Numbered from the stretch's first letter, positions 27,712 to 37,365 are shown. The stretch: DNA of 64,000 nucleotides from Candidatus Latescibacterota bacterium (GCA_022822725.1 JAJEAN010000007.1:1623045-1687044); one strand, 5' to 3'. Translations and numbers: made by a program. The notes: generated by a model from the sequence alone, not told the origin.

Positions 27712-28811
27712 ATCACGCGATTCCGATGAAAGGCATCCTTGTTTCGTGTATGATCGTTCTGGCCGCTCTGTCCGGTGGACGCGCCGCCGCTCAAGAACAG
27801 TCGCTGACGTTCGTCAGCTGGGGCGGGGCGTATGCCCGGGCCTGCGTAAAGGGATACATCGAACGTTTCGAGCGGGAGACCGGCATAGAAGTCCGTATCG
27901 AGGACTATAACGGCGGCCTGGCGCAGATCCGGGCCCAGGTCGACGTGGGCAACGTGTACTGGGACGTCGTCGACATGGAGCTCGCCGACATGGTCCGGGG
28001 CTGCGACGAGGGTCTACTTGCCCCGGTCGACATCGACGAGATGGCCCCCGGCGCCGACGGGACCCCGGCGGCGGAAGATCTGCCCGAAGACGGTATCACC
28101 GAATGCGGACCGACCAATATCTACTATTCGACCGTCTTCGTATACAACGACGCGCGGATCGGGGCAACGAAACCCAACTCCGTCGCCGATTTCTTCGACC
28201 TGGAGAAGTTCCCGGGAAGAAGGGGCATGCGCCGCTCGCCCCAGGTCAATCTCGAGTTCGCCCTGCTGGCCGACGGCGTACCCCTGGACGAAGTGTACGC
28301 CACGCTGGACACGGAAGCGGGCCTTGGCCGGGCCTTCCGCAAACTGGATACTATCAAGGACCAGATCGTCTGGTGGGAAGCCGGCGCCCAGCCGCCCCAG
28401 ATGCTGGCCGATGGCGAAGTCGTGATGACCACGGCTTACAACGGCCGCATATTCAACGCACAGGTCCTGGAAGACCAGCCCTTCGTCATCGTTTGGGACG
28501 GGCAGGTCCTGGATACGGGCGGGATCGGCATCGTAGAAGGCACACGCAATTTCGAGGCCGCGATGAAGTTCGTCCGCTTCGCCAATACGCCTCGTGCCAT
28601 GGCCGACCTCGGCCGGTACATCGCCTACAGCCCCTCACGCCGTTCCGCCACGTCCCTGATCTCGACCCACGCCGAAACAGGCATCGACATGAATCCTCAC
28701 ATGCCGACCAGTCCCGAAAACGTCGACCGCGCCCTGCACAACGACTGGGAATGGTGGAGCGATAACGGCGAGGAGATGAACGAGCGCTTCAGCACATGGC
28801 TGGCCCGGTGA
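27708..28811 (+). CDS. potD: Extracellular substrate-binding protein, PotD-like
   Basis: The 367-residue periplasmic protein has a signal peptide (core ILVSCMIVLAALSGG, cleavage likely after AAAQ) and a mature start LTFVSWGGAYARA typical of PotD/PotF-type binding proteins. GNVYWDVVDMELADM and PNSVADFFDLEKFPGRRGMR match the family. The start at 27708 has GGAGGA just upstream and overlaps the potA-like stop by four bases. The ligand is not certain: the family also contains binders of other amines and organic acids. Confidence 0.91.
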
Positions 28812-28825
28812 GGGCAGGAAAGTAA

Positions 28826-30046
28826 ATGAACGTGGTCCCTGAGCAAAAAACCGGCCGGACCAGACCCGGCCCCGGGTTGCGCGCCGCGCTTCTCGTGCTG
28901 CCCCTGCTGGTCTTCATCGGGGTGACCTTCCTGGCGCCGCTCGCAAACATGCTCGTCCGCAGTGTTCACGATCCCGTAGTCGCCGACGCTTTGCCCGGGA
29001 CATTGGAGAAACTGCGAGACTGGGACGGCCGGAATCTTCCCGACGAAGCCATATACGAAGCGCTCGCCGGCGAACTGCTGAAATCCCGCGAGGACCGTAC
29101 GCTCGGCCAGGTCGCCACCCGGATCAACCGCGTTCAGTCCGGATTGCGCAGCGCACTGACCCGCACTGCGCGCAGGCTGGGGAACGTCGAAGACGGCCCC
29201 TGGCGGGAAGCCATGACCGGCATCCACGCGGCCTGGGGCGAGACCGGGACCTGGCTCGCGCTGCGCGAGGCGGGTGACCGGTACACGACGCGCCACTACC
29301 TGAACGCCCTTGATCTGCAGCGCGATCCCGGTGGATCCATCGTCCGCCAGCCGGAAGACCGGCGGATCTATCTCATCCTGTTCTGGCGGACCCTGCTCGT
29401 GAGCCTGGGGGTGACCACCCTCTGCCTGCTTATCGGCTATCCCGTCGCCCGTCTGATCGCCCACGCACCGCCCAGGCGCGCCTATCTGCTTCTGATCCTG
29501 GTCCTCGTGCCCTTCTGGACCTCGCTGCTGGTCCGGACGACCTCGTGGATCGTACTCCTGCAGAACCAGGGCGTCCTCAACGACATGTTCGTCTTCCTGG
29601 GCGTCATCGGGGACGACGGCCGGTTGGCCATGATCTACAACATGACCGGCACCTTCGTGGCCATGACCCATGTGCTGCTGCCCTTCATGGTACTGCCTCT
29701 CTACTCGGTCATGAGCGCCATTCCGCGGGTACAGACGAGCGCGGCGGAGTCGCTGGGTGCGACCGCCTGGCAGTCGTTCTGGCGGGTGTACTGGCCGCAG
29801 ACGCTGCCCGGCGTGGGCGCCGGCTGCCTGCTCGTGTTCATCCTCGCCATCGGGTACTACATCACCCCGGCCCTGGTGGGCGGCAGCACGGGCCAGCTCA
29901 TCTCCAACATGATCGCCTTCCACATGCAGTCGTCGCTGAACTGGAGTCTCGCGGCGGCGCTGGGCGGCATCCTGCTGGTCTGCGTGGCGGGGCTGTACGT
30001 GCTCTACGACCGGGTCGTGGGCATCGAACGCATGAGGCTGGGCTGA
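28826..30046 (+). CDS. potB: ABC transporter permease, PotB-like
   Basis: The 406-residue permease has a first span at about 18-40, then an unusually long periplasmic segment (about 42-185, rich in charged helix), then five spans. The coupling (EAA) motif is SAAESLGATAWQSFWRVYWP. Ordinary PotB proteins are near 280-300 residues, so the insertion of about 120 residues is notable but known from some PotB-like permeases. The ribosome-binding site is AGGAAAG. The next permease gene overlaps its stop (TGATG). Confidence 0.9.
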   Translation: MNVVPEQKTGRTRPGPGLRAALLVLPLLVFIGVTFLAPLANMLVRSVHDPVVADALPGTLEKLRDWDGRNLPDEAIYEALAGELLKSREDRTLGQVATRINRVQSGLRSALTRTARRLGNVEDGPWREAMTGIHAAWGETGTWLALREAGDRYTTRHYLNALDLQRDPGGSIVRQPEDRRIYLILFWRTLLVSLGVTTLCLLIGYPVARLIAHAPPRRAYLLLILVLVPFWTSLLVRTTSWIVLLQNQGVLNDMFVFLGVIGDDGRLAMIYNMTGTFVAMTHVLLPFMVLPLYSVMSAIPRVQTSAAESLGATAWQSFWRVYWPQTLPGVGAGCLLVFILAIGYYITPALVGGSTGQLISNMIAFHMQSSLNWSLAAALGGILLVCVAGLYVLYDRVVGIERMRLG

Positions 30047-30864
30047 TGACGACGACCGCCGAACAGGGATTCTGGCACATTGCGTACCTCGGATTCTGCG
30101 CGCTCGTCTTTGCCTTCCTGATCGCGCCGATCCTGGTGATCGTGCCGCTGAGCTTCAATGCCGAGCCCTATTTCACCTTTACCGAAGGCATGCTCCGCCT
30201 GGACGCCGACGCCTGGTCCCTGCGGTGGTATCGCCAGGTCGTGGAGGACGAGGAGTGGTCGCGGGCACTGGCGAACAGCCTGCTCATCGGGGTCTCCGCC
30301 ACGGTACTCGCCACGGCGCTCGGCACCCTGGCCGCGCTGGGCCTGTCCAATCCGGCCATGCCGGCCCGCCGCTTCGCCACGGGGCTGCTGATTTCCCCCA
30401 TGGTCACGCCCGTCATCATTTCGGCCGCGGGGATGTTCTTCTTCTACTCCGAACTGGGCCTGGCGCAGACCCACCTCGGGCTGATCCTCGCCCACGCCGC
30501 CCTGGGTACGCCCTTCGTCGTGATCACGGTCACCGCCACGCTGGCCGGGTACGACGAGAACCTCTCGCGGGCGGCCGCGAGCATGGGCGCGGGTCCATTG
30601 ACCGTCTTCCGGCGCGTCCAGCTCCCCCTCATCGCGCCGGGCGTCGTCTCCGGGGGCATCTTCGCCTTCGCCGCGTCCTTCGACGAGGTAGTCGTGGTGC
30701 TCTTCATGGGTGGGATCGAGCAGCGGACCATACCGCGCCAGATGTGGTCGGGGATCCGCGAGGAAATCAGTCCCGCCATCCTGGCCGTGGCAGTCTTCCT
30801 CATCGTCTTCGCGGTGTTGTTCCTGTTGACCGTGGAGTGGCTGAGGAGGCGGAACGCGCGGTAG
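30046..30864 (+). CDS. potC: ABC transporter permease, PotC-like
   Basis: The 272-residue permease has six spans; the coupling helix is RAAASMGAGPLTVFRRVQLP. The N-terminal LIVIVPLSFN-type segment (LVIVPLSFNAEPYFTF) is typical of PotC. The ATG at 30046 shares a base with the stop of the preceding permease, so translation is coupled. It completes a self-sufficient importer (ATPase, binding protein, two permeases). Its 3' end converges with the Rieske gene across a 20-base repeat array. Confidence 0.91.
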   Translation: MTTTAEQGFWHIAYLGFCALVFAFLIAPILVIVPLSFNAEPYFTFTEGMLRLDADAWSLRWYRQVVEDEEWSRALANSLLIGVSATVLATALGTLAALGLSNPAMPARRFATGLLISPMVTPVIISAAGMFFFYSELGLAQTHLGLILAHAALGTPFVVITVTATLAGYDENLSRAAASMGAGPLTVFRRVQLPLIAPGVVSGGIFAFAASFDEVVVVLFMGGIEQRTIPRQMWSGIREEISPAILAVAVFLIVFAVLFLLTVEWLRRRNAR

Positions 30865-30880
30865 GCAGGCGCGCGTTCAT

Positions 30881-30940
30881 CCCTGTTCCGCCATATTCCG
30901 CCCTGTTCCGCCTTATTCCGCCCTGTTCCGCCTTATTCCG
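30881..30940. repeat. Three 20-bp tandem repeats covering the stop codon of the Rieske gene
   Basis: ccctgttccgccttattccg is present at 30901-30920 and 30921-30940, and with one change at 30881-30900. The Rieske-oxygenase stop codon (TAA, minus strand, 30933-30935) lies inside the last unit, so each unit is a copy of the gene end. Confidence 0.9.
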
Positions 30941-32018
30941 CGCCGTTCATGTACTCGTTCATCAGCGAATGGAAGTGGTGCACGCCGTTCTCCCGCTTGA
31001 CGGAGAACCGGCCCTGGTTGTAGGAGGCGGACTGCAGGCCGCGCTGCACGTGCTCGCAGATGAAGATGTCCTCTTCCTGGATCTCGTCGCCGAAGTCCAC
31101 CAGGTTTTCCACGTCCTGTTCCATGTCGGGCGACAGGTACCATTCGAAGATGGTCAGGCAGCGGTCGTGGCCCAGGGGCACCACCAGGTTGGTCTGCATC
31201 TGGCCCAGGTAGATGTTGAGCATGAGCGTGGGGAAGACCCAGTAGTACTGCGTGTCGCCCTGGTCCTGATCCGTCGGCAGGTAGCGCCTCGGTCCCTTGT
31301 ACCCTTTCTTTTCCGGGCCGTAGATCGGGGCGTGCTGGATGGAGTAGTACCGGAAGGGTTCCACCCGGTAGGCGTCGTAGTCTATCTCGCGGTACAGTCC
31401 CGGATGCACGACCGGCAGGTGATAGCCTTCCAGGTAGTTGTCCACGTACACCTTCCAGTTGCAGGCCATCTCGTAGTCGCGGCGCTTTGCCCACTTCATC
31501 TCGCCGATGTTGTGGGCGGCGGCGCGTTTGCCGATGTCGCTCAGGAAGGCCTCCAGGGGTGGCGCGGCAGGGTCCAGGTTGACGAAGAGCAGGGGCCCCC
31601 ACTGGCTGACGCGCACCGGATGGAGCGCCATGGCGCAGCGGTCCAGGGCCTGCACCTCCTCGAATTCCGGCGCGTGGCGCAGCGAGCCGTCCAGGTTGTA
31701 GGTCCACCCGTGGTAGTGGCAGACGAAGGTCCGCCGGTTGCCCTGTTCAAGGGCCACGGGTCCGGCCCGGTGCCTGCACACGTTGTAGAACGCGCGGACC
31801 ACGTCGTCGGCGCCCCTGGCAATGACCACAGGTTCACCCGCCACGTCTACCGTGAAGTAGTCCCCTACGCGGGCCACCTGTTCCGCCCGTCCCACGAGCT
31901 GCCACGTCCGGCGGAATATGTCTTTGTATTCCCGCCCCAGGAACTCCGGATCGGTGTACCAGGAAGACGGAATCGTCCAGGCGGTTTCGATGTTTTCGTC
32001 AAAGGGATGGTCCTGCAT
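30933..32018 (-). CDS. Rieske non-heme iron oxygenase, alpha subunit
   Basis: The 361-residue protein has a Rieske [2Fe-2S] site: Cys81/His83 (NVCRHRAG) and Cys100/His103 (FVCHYHGW). The mononuclear iron motif lies further on (NWKVYVDNYLEGYHLPVVHPG, His200 and His205). It belongs to the ring-hydroxylating dioxygenase/choline-monooxygenase-like group, which oxidises aromatic or quaternary-amine substrates with electrons from a reductase. No reductase or beta subunit is adjacent. The stop codon and last codons sit inside a tandem repeat. It is 54 bases downstream of the M16 peptidase gene. Confidence 0.9.
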   Translation of the reverse strand: MQDHPFDENIETAWTIPSSWYTDPEFLGREYKDIFRRTWQLVGRAEQVARVGDYFTVDVAGEPVVIARGADDVVRAFYNVCRHRAGPVALEQGNRRTFVCHYHGWTYNLDGSLRHAPEFEEVQALDRCAMALHPVRVSQWGPLLFVNLDPAAPPLEAFLSDIGKRAAAHNIGEMKWAKRRDYEMACNWKVYVDNYLEGYHLPVVHPGLYREIDYDAYRVEPFRYYSIQHAPIYGPEKKGYKGPRRYLPTDQDQGDTQYYWVFPTLMLNIYLGQMQTNLVVPLGHDRCLTIFEWYLSPDMEQDVENLVDFGDEIQEEDIFICEHVQRGLQSASYNQGRFSVKRENGVHHFHSLMNEYMNGAE

Positions 32019-32072
32019 GCCGTTGTTCTCCCTGCCATAAAACGGTCGGTCCCTGTGGCCGGCGCTTCCGGA

Positions 32073-34919
32073 CTACAGTGCGTCCGGATCAGCGGCCTCC
32101 GGCACCTCCTCCGGGGCAGGCGCCCGGACGGACGGCTGCGCCTCGGGGTCCAGCACCTCCGGTACGGGAAGGCCCCGGTCGGCCAGTTGCGTCTCGATGC
32201 TGGAACGGTCCCCCACGAGCAGGTAGCCCGCGCGCCGCGCATCAAGGTATTTGCGGGCGGCGGACCGCACTTCCTCCAGGCTGACGGACCGCAGGTTCTC
32301 CACCGCGTCCCGCATGTCCGACATGGGCCGCTGCGAACTCCACAGTGCGCCGATGCTGCCCGCGATGCGTCTCAGGGATTCGAACCGCTGCGCGTAACCG
32401 CGGATCCGGCCGGTGCGCGCCTCCTCGAGTTCCTCTTCACTCACCGGCCGATCACCGCCCAGCCCCGCCATTTCCGCCATCAGTTCCCGCACGACCTCGC
32501 CGGTCTTGTCGGCCTGGATCGACGTCTGCACCTTCCAGTACCCGGAGACGCCAAGCAGGCCCAGTGAAGTGGATACGCCGTAGGTATAGCCCTTTTCTTC
32601 CCTCAGGTTCTGATTGAGGCGGGACTGGAATCCACCGCCCCAGATCGCGTCCACGAGCCGGAGTGCGTGGTAGTCGGGCGTATCGCGACTTGGCGCGTCG
32701 ATGAACTGGCAGACCACGGTCTGCGGCGCGCCGGGACGGTCCACCAGGTAAACGCGGTTCGACCTCCGGTCCAGGAAGGGATCAGGTACTTCCTTCATGG
32801 GCCGGACGTCGCCTCGCCACGAGCCGAAGCGCTGGTCCGCCAGCTTCATCGCCTGGTCATGGGAAATGTCGCCCACGAACACCAGGGCGGACTGGTCCGG
32901 CCGCCAGTTCTCCTCGTAAGCCCGGGCGATCTCGTACCGCGACATTTCGGTAACGGTTGACGCGTAGCCCTGCACCGGCCGGCCGTAGGGATGATCCACG
33001 CCGAAGACCAGGCCCGGACACAACCGCTGGGCGAGGGACTGGGGACGGGAGGCCTGCTGCTTGAGGTGGTCCAGGTGGCGGTGGCGTTCCCGCTCCAGTT
33101 CTTCTTCGGGGAACAGCGGACTGCGCGCGACGTCCGCGAAAAGGGCCATGGCCGCGGAGAGCTTGTCGGTCAGCACGTCCATTCCGATCCGGGCCGATTC
33201 GAGATACATGGTCTTCCCGATGACCGTACCCAGGCGGCTCAGGGCTTCGTCGAGGTCCAGCGCGCCGTAGCCCCGCGTGCCCTTGTCCATGAGCTGCAGC
33301 ATGAGCTGGGCCATCCCGCACCGGTCGGGGGGATCGTGCACGCCGCCGGACCTCACGTTCAGCGAGACGGCGACCTTCGGCAGATCGTGGTGCTCGACGA
33401 CCAGCACTTCCAGGCCATTGTCCAGCCTGTTCTCGTGCACCTCGGGTGTCTGAAAGGGTGTGTCCGACCCGAGCGCCGGGACCACGGACCGGTCGAGGAC
33501 GCCATCCGAGGCCGACTGCGCCGGTCCATCGCCCTCCGCCAGCGTGGACGACGGTCCGTCCCCTGCCGCCTGCGCGGACGCCGCGTCCATCGACTGCGCC
33601 GCTGCCGCGCCTACCGCCGCCGGAAGCGTATCGGGGAAGTACCTGAGCGTCAGGCCGTGGCGGGATACCAGCCACCGTTTGACCGCTTCGGCGATTTTCG
33701 ATCCGGTCAGGTTCCGGAACCGGTCGTGTTCGACGTGGAAGTACCCGGGGTCGTTCTTATAGGTATTCGATTCGTTCAACCGGTCCGCCTTGCCGCCGAA
33801 ACCGCCGATGCGTTCCAGGCTGGAGACGTACTGGTATTCCCACACCGTGCGGGTGCGCTCCACTTCGTCCCGGGTCGGGCCGCCGGATGCCAGTCTCTGT
33901 ATCTGGCCATGAACCAGGTCTTCGACTTCCCGGACGTCGCAGCCCGGCCGGACGGTCGCGATGACGCCGAAGAGGCCGGCGATCTCCCTGGCGAAGTTGA
34001 AGACGCTGACCTCGGTGCACAGCCTCCGGTCGTAGACCAGCAGCTTTTCGAGGCGGGAGGACAGGCCGTCGCCCAGCACGGCCGCGGCCGCGTCGAGCGC
34101 CGTCTCCTCCGCTTCGAAACGCTGCGGCGCCGGCCAGATCATGTGGACCCGGGCCTGGGGCACCCGGTCGGTGACCTCCACGATCTTCCCCTCGGCCAGG
34201 GCAGGCACCCAGCGACGCTGGCGCTCGAGGAGCGGACCCGGTTCAAGCGTGCCGTAGTAGTGGGCAACGCGGTCGCGGGCGAAGGTCTCGTCGAAGTCGC
34301 CTGCGATGACCAGCGACAGGTTGTTCGGCGTGTAATAGGTCCGGAAGAACTCGGCGACCTCGTCCACCCCGGCTGCTTCCAGGTCCTCGTGCCGGCCGAT
34401 GACGGGCCAGGAATAGGGATGTCCGGCGGGATAGAGGTGCTCGTTGACCAGCTCGTACCAGCGGCCGTAGGGCTGGTTCTCCGTAGTCTGCCGGCGTTCG
34501 TTGCGGACGACCTCGCGCTGGTTCTCGAAGTTTTCCCGCGTGAGCGCGTCCGCCAGCGTGGCGACACGGTCCGATTCCAGCCAGAGCACGTATTCGAGAT
34601 TGCCCGAGGGCACGGTGGCAAAGTAGTTGGTGCGGTCGTTGCTCGTGGTACCGTTGACGCCGCCTTCACGCAGGTTGCCGCCCGCCTGTTCGATGTACTT
34701 GAAATACCCATCCGGCGCGTGCTTCGACCCCTCGAACATCAGGTGTTCGAAGAGGTGGGCGAACCCGGTCCGGCCGGGCCGCTCCACCTTGGAGCCCACG
34801 TGAAACCAGTGGTTGACGTGCACCACGGGCAGCTTGCGATCCACGTGCAGGATGACCTGCAACCCGTTCGGGAGCATGAACTTTTCGAAGGATACACGAG
34901 GAAGGTCCGACTGGGCCAT
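32073..34919 (-). CDS. M16-family zinc metallopeptidase with two M16 units
   Basis: The 948-residue protein consists of two pitrilysin-like halves. The first holds the inverted zinc motif HLFEH (55-59, in TGFAHLFEHLMFEGS) and the downstream Glu-rich helix (ENFENQREVVRNER). The second half (from about 490, ENRLDNGLEVLVVEHHDLPK) lacks HxxEH (it reads MAQLMLQLMDKG) and is the usual inactive partner that closes the chamber. A low-complexity Ala/Asp/Ser linker (about 440-490) separates them. No signal peptide is seen. M16 enzymes degrade peptides or process exported proteins. It probably shares a transcript with the Rieske gene. Confidence 0.92.
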   Translation of the reverse strand: MAQSDLPRVSFEKFMLPNGLQVILHVDRKLPVVHVNHWFHVGSKVERPGRTGFAHLFEHLMFEGSKHAPDGYFKYIEQAGGNLREGGVNGTTSNDRTNYFATVPSGNLEYVLWLESDRVATLADALTRENFENQREVVRNERRQTTENQPYGRWYELVNEHLYPAGHPYSWPVIGRHEDLEAAGVDEVAEFFRTYYTPNNLSLVIAGDFDETFARDRVAHYYGTLEPGPLLERQRRWVPALAEGKIVEVTDRVPQARVHMIWPAPQRFEAEETALDAAAAVLGDGLSSRLEKLLVYDRRLCTEVSVFNFAREIAGLFGVIATVRPGCDVREVEDLVHGQIQRLASGGPTRDEVERTRTVWEYQYVSSLERIGGFGGKADRLNESNTYKNDPGYFHVEHDRFRNLTGSKIAEAVKRWLVSRHGLTLRYFPDTLPAAVGAAAAQSMDAASAQAAGDGPSSTLAEGDGPAQSASDGVLDRSVVPALGSDTPFQTPEVHENRLDNGLEVLVVEHHDLPKVAVSLNVRSGGVHDPPDRCGMAQLMLQLMDKGTRGYGALDLDEALSRLGTVIGKTMYLESARIGMDVLTDKLSAAMALFADVARSPLFPEEELERERHRHLDHLKQQASRPQSLAQRLCPGLVFGVDHPYGRPVQGYASTVTEMSRYEIARAYEENWRPDQSALVFVGDISHDQAMKLADQRFGSWRGDVRPMKEVPDPFLDRRSNRVYLVDRPGAPQTVVCQFIDAPSRDTPDYHALRLVDAIWGGGFQSRLNQNLREEKGYTYGVSTSLGLLGVSGYWKVQTSIQADKTGEVVRELMAEMAGLGGDRPVSEEELEEARTGRIRGYAQRFESLRRIAGSIGALWSSQRPMSDMRDAVENLRSVSLEEVRSAARKYLDARRAGYLLVGDRSSIETQLADRGLPVPEVLDPEAQPSVRAPAPEEVPEAADPDAL

Positions 34920-35013
34920 GGCTCATCCCGGTAAGGGAAACTCAAGGATAGATCGACGAAGAACAAGCGTGCGACACCGCGCCGGCGGCGGAAGTCACAC
35001 GTTCGACTTTCGG

Positions 35014-36078
35014 TTACACGCGCTCCAGGACGCCGGACTTCGACGACCGGTAGGCGGCGTCCAGGATCATGACCGAACGCATGGCCGCGTCGCCGGGCGT
35101 GTAGTTTATCACGTCCCGTCCGAGCACCAGGTCGACGAAGTTCTCCGGAGGTCCCTCGCAACTGTAGGCGCCGGCGTCAGGGGCCACGTCGTGGACCTGG
35201 TCATCCCCGTCGTGCCGGTGGATCGCAAGGCGGGCGCGTTCGACGTCGAGCAGCAACATGCCCTCCGAGCCGAAGATACGGATGTCGAGCTGGAACATCT
35301 GTCCCTCCGGGATGTCTCCCGATCCCGACAGCGACCCGATCACGCCGTCCTCGAAGCGCACCGTCACAGCGTCGTACATCTCCACCATGGATTCCGCCAC
35401 GGACATCATGGCGAAGACCTCGCGGGGCATCAGGCCCGTGAGCCAGGACATGAGACCCAGGCTGTGGGACATCTGCGCGTGCCCGTAGCCGCCGTCGGCG
35501 ACCACGGGGTCGGCCCAGGTGGCCGGATCGGGCGCGAACAGGCCCCCTCCGTTGGCCTCGTGGTCGAAGTCCAGTCCCTGGAGCAGGCCCCGGATGGGCG
35601 AGGCCATGTGACAGAGCACGGACTCGATGCGCCCGACGACCCCGGCGTCGAGCTGCCGCCTGGCCTCCTGGATGTACGGCTTGTGGTGCCACCCGTAGGG
35701 AACGAGCAGGTGAAGTCCCTTCTCGTCCGCCAGCCGGACCAGTTCCCTGGCGTCGGCGCTCTTCGTGCACATGGGCTTCTCGACCATGACGTGCAACCCG
35801 CGCTCCAGGGCCGCGGCGGCGTGCTCGAAGTGCAGCGTATGGGGGCTGGACACCACCACGCCGTCGAGCTCGACCTCGTCCAGCATCCGGCGATAGTCTT
35901 CCGTCCCGTAGGGCACGTCGAAGGCCTCCTGCACCTGGCGCAGTTCGGCCGCCCCGAGCCGGCAGACCGCCGACAGTTCCACGTCTCCGGCCTCGTCCGC
36001 CCGTTTCCTGAGCACCGGCAGGTGATTGGCCGTCGCCCACCACCCGGTGCCGATAAACCCAATGCGTGCCTTGTCCAT
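35014..36078 (-). CDS. Gfo/Idh/MocA-family oxidoreductase
   Basis: The 354-residue protein has an N-terminal Rossmann fold (ARIGFIGTGWWATANHLPVL) and the catalytic-lysine motif EKP (HVMVEKPMCTKSADARELV). The C-terminal alpha/beta domain holds GLFAPDPATWADPVVADGGY. Family enzymes oxidise or reduce sugars and cyclitols with NAD(P). The substrate cannot be inferred. It stands between the beta-propeller gene and the M16 peptidase on one strand. Confidence 0.9.
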   Translation of the reverse strand: MDKARIGFIGTGWWATANHLPVLRKRADEAGDVELSAVCRLGAAELRQVQEAFDVPYGTEDYRRMLDEVELDGVVVSSPHTLHFEHAAAALERGLHVMVEKPMCTKSADARELVRLADEKGLHLLVPYGWHHKPYIQEARRQLDAGVVGRIESVLCHMASPIRGLLQGLDFDHEANGGGLFAPDPATWADPVVADGGYGHAQMSHSLGLMSWLTGLMPREVFAMMSVAESMVEMYDAVTVRFEDGVIGSLSGSGDIPEGQMFQLDIRIFGSEGMLLLDVERARLAIHRHDGDDQVHDVAPDAGAYSCEGPPENFVDLVLGRDVINYTPGDAAMRSVMILDAAYRSSKSGVLERV

Positions 36079-36081
36079 GAC

Positions 36082-36115
36082 AGATTCCTGTTGTTTTCAG
36101 ATTCCTGTTGTTTTC
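36082..36115. repeat. Two 17-bp tandem repeats
   Basis: agattcctgttgttttc occurs at 36082-36098 and again, exactly, at 36099-36115. It fills the short gap between the beta-propeller gene stop and the Gfo/Idh/MocA start, so it covers the latter's ribosome-binding region. Confidence 0.85.
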
Positions 36116-36130
36116 AGACCATACCGTGTC

Positions 36131-36760
36131 TTAAGAACGCGTGCCGCGAAACACGCCGCCCGTGGTGGCGTCCACGATCCAGACTTCATTCTGCCAGAGC
36201 GTGAACCCGTGCGGTTCCGGGCCCTCCACGTCCAGCCGGTCCAGCTGCTCGCCCGTATCGGGGTCGTAAAGGAATAGGGCTCGATGATTGGTCTCCACGC
36301 ACCAGAGCCTGCCGTTATCCCACGCGATGCCGTGGGGCCGGTCCCCCGGCGCGGGAAAGGACTGCAACACGGTCCATTCGTCGGGGTCCATGCGGTAGAT
36401 AGTGGCGTCAGGCGGCGACGACATCCACAGTTCCCCGTCCCGCCACTCCAGGCCGTGGGCGCCGGTTTTCTTCGCGCCCGGTGTGGCGTAGCGCTTCAGC
36501 GTCCGGCCGGAGCCGGGATCGATCTTCAGGGTCTCGCAACTGTAGGTGGACGACACCCAGAGATGGGTGCCGCTGTGGGTGATCCCGCTGCCCCGGTCGG
36601 AGTCGGAGTCGAAGATTCGCAGCGTCGCGCCGTCCCGGAAATCGTGGAGGCTGATCCGATTGTCGCCCTGGTCCAGAATCCAGAGTCCTTCTGTGGTGGC
36701 CTGCAGCCCGTTGGGATGGGGCCCGGGCGCATCAAAGACATGGCTGAGCGTGAGTTTCAT
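36131..36760 (-). CDS. Beta-propeller (SMP-30/NHL-like) repeat protein
   Basis: The 209-residue protein is built from propeller-blade repeats with the WxxD/N pattern: GLWILDQGDNRISLHDFRDG, HLWVSSTYSCETLKIDPGSG, ELWMSSPPDATIYRMDPDEW, RLWCVETNHRALFLYDPDTG and VWIVDATTGGVFRG. It has no signal peptide and no recognisable active site. Relatives include virginiamycin-B-lyase-like and gluconolactonase-like propellers, but nothing points to either reaction here. It is the first gene of a minus-strand run that continues with the Gfo/Idh/MocA gene. Confidence 0.75.
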   Translation of the reverse strand: MKLTLSHVFDAPGPHPNGLQATTEGLWILDQGDNRISLHDFRDGATLRIFDSDSDRGSGITHSGTHLWVSSTYSCETLKIDPGSGRTLKRYATPGAKKTGAHGLEWRDGELWMSSPPDATIYRMDPDEWTVLQSFPAPGDRPHGIAWDNGRLWCVETNHRALFLYDPDTGEQLDRLDVEGPEPHGFTLWQNEVWIVDATTGGVFRGTRS

Positions 36761-36933
36761 TCAACAGCCTTTCCGCCGTCGGCACTGATGTGAAGGGAAT
36801 CCGGTGAAGATTACCCTCCCAAAATGCACCGCGCCCCGGCGGGCTGTCAAGGTACAAAGGAAGCGCCGGAACGGGAGATCCGCATGCCTGTCGCGGCGCA
36901 TTGCCCCGATATGGCACGGTGGAAAGAAAAGAT

Positions 36934-36969
36934 TTGACACCCGCACATGATTTCTATATTTTTAGAAAT
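36934..36969 (+). promoter_or_regulatory. arsR promoter with overlapping operator-like palindrome
   Basis: A perfect -35 box ttgaca (36934-36939) and tatttt (36957-36962) are 17 bases apart. The palindrome atttcta-tatttt-tagaaat (36950-36969) covers the -10 region and ends directly before the ATG at 36970. Repression by the encoded ArsR at this site would be the usual autoregulation. The expected transcription start falls at or next to the ATG, so the mRNA may be leaderless. Confidence 0.6.
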
Positions 36970-37284
36970 ATGGAAATGATCAATGTAGAATCGGCCGCCC
37001 CGGTCCTCGAGCCCGAACGAAAACACGCCGAAGCCTTCAAGGCATTGAGCCATGAAACGCGGCTGGCCATCTTCTATCATCTCGTGCGGAAAGGTGAAGC
37101 TGGTGATACCGTAGGCAGTCTCCAGGAGGCGATCGACGTGCCGTGGGCGACCCTGTCCCACCACCTGGACGTCCTGCGCCGCGCGGGGCTGCTGGCGTCC
37201 CGCCGCGAAGAGCGGTACATCTACTACCGGGTACGGCCCGAACAGGTGGGCGACCTGATCCGCCTGCTTACCGCCTGTTGTTGA
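36970..37284 (+). CDS. arsR: ArsR/SmtB-family metalloregulator
   Basis: The 104-residue winged-helix repressor has the body AEAFKALSHETRLAIFYHLV, recognition region WATLSHHLDVLRRAGLLASR and wing EERYIYYRVRPEQVGDLIRL. A C-terminal Cys pair (TACC) is present, and the classic ELCVCDL metal motif is absent, so the inducer site differs from E. coli ArsR; this resembles the later-described ArsR types with C-terminal cysteines. The start at 36970 abuts the promoter palindrome; an alternative ATG lies two codons on (36976). The downstream arsI gene suggests methylarsenite or arsenite as the signal. Confidence 0.86.
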   Translation: MEMINVESAAPVLEPERKHAEAFKALSHETRLAIFYHLVRKGEAGDTVGSLQEAIDVPWATLSHHLDVLRRAGLLASRREERYIYYRVRPEQVGDLIRLLTACC

Positions 37285-37365
37285 ATCACCGGCCGTTGCC
37301 TGCGGAACCGGTACATTCGGAAGGACCCGTTCGCAGTTACCATATCAATAAGTAAGGAGAAAATC

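Noticed and set aside
30225-32567. 780-codon plus-strand frame over the potC end and the Rieske gene
   Set aside because: It runs through two convergent genes and the repeat array; its product has no recognisable domain while both real genes do.
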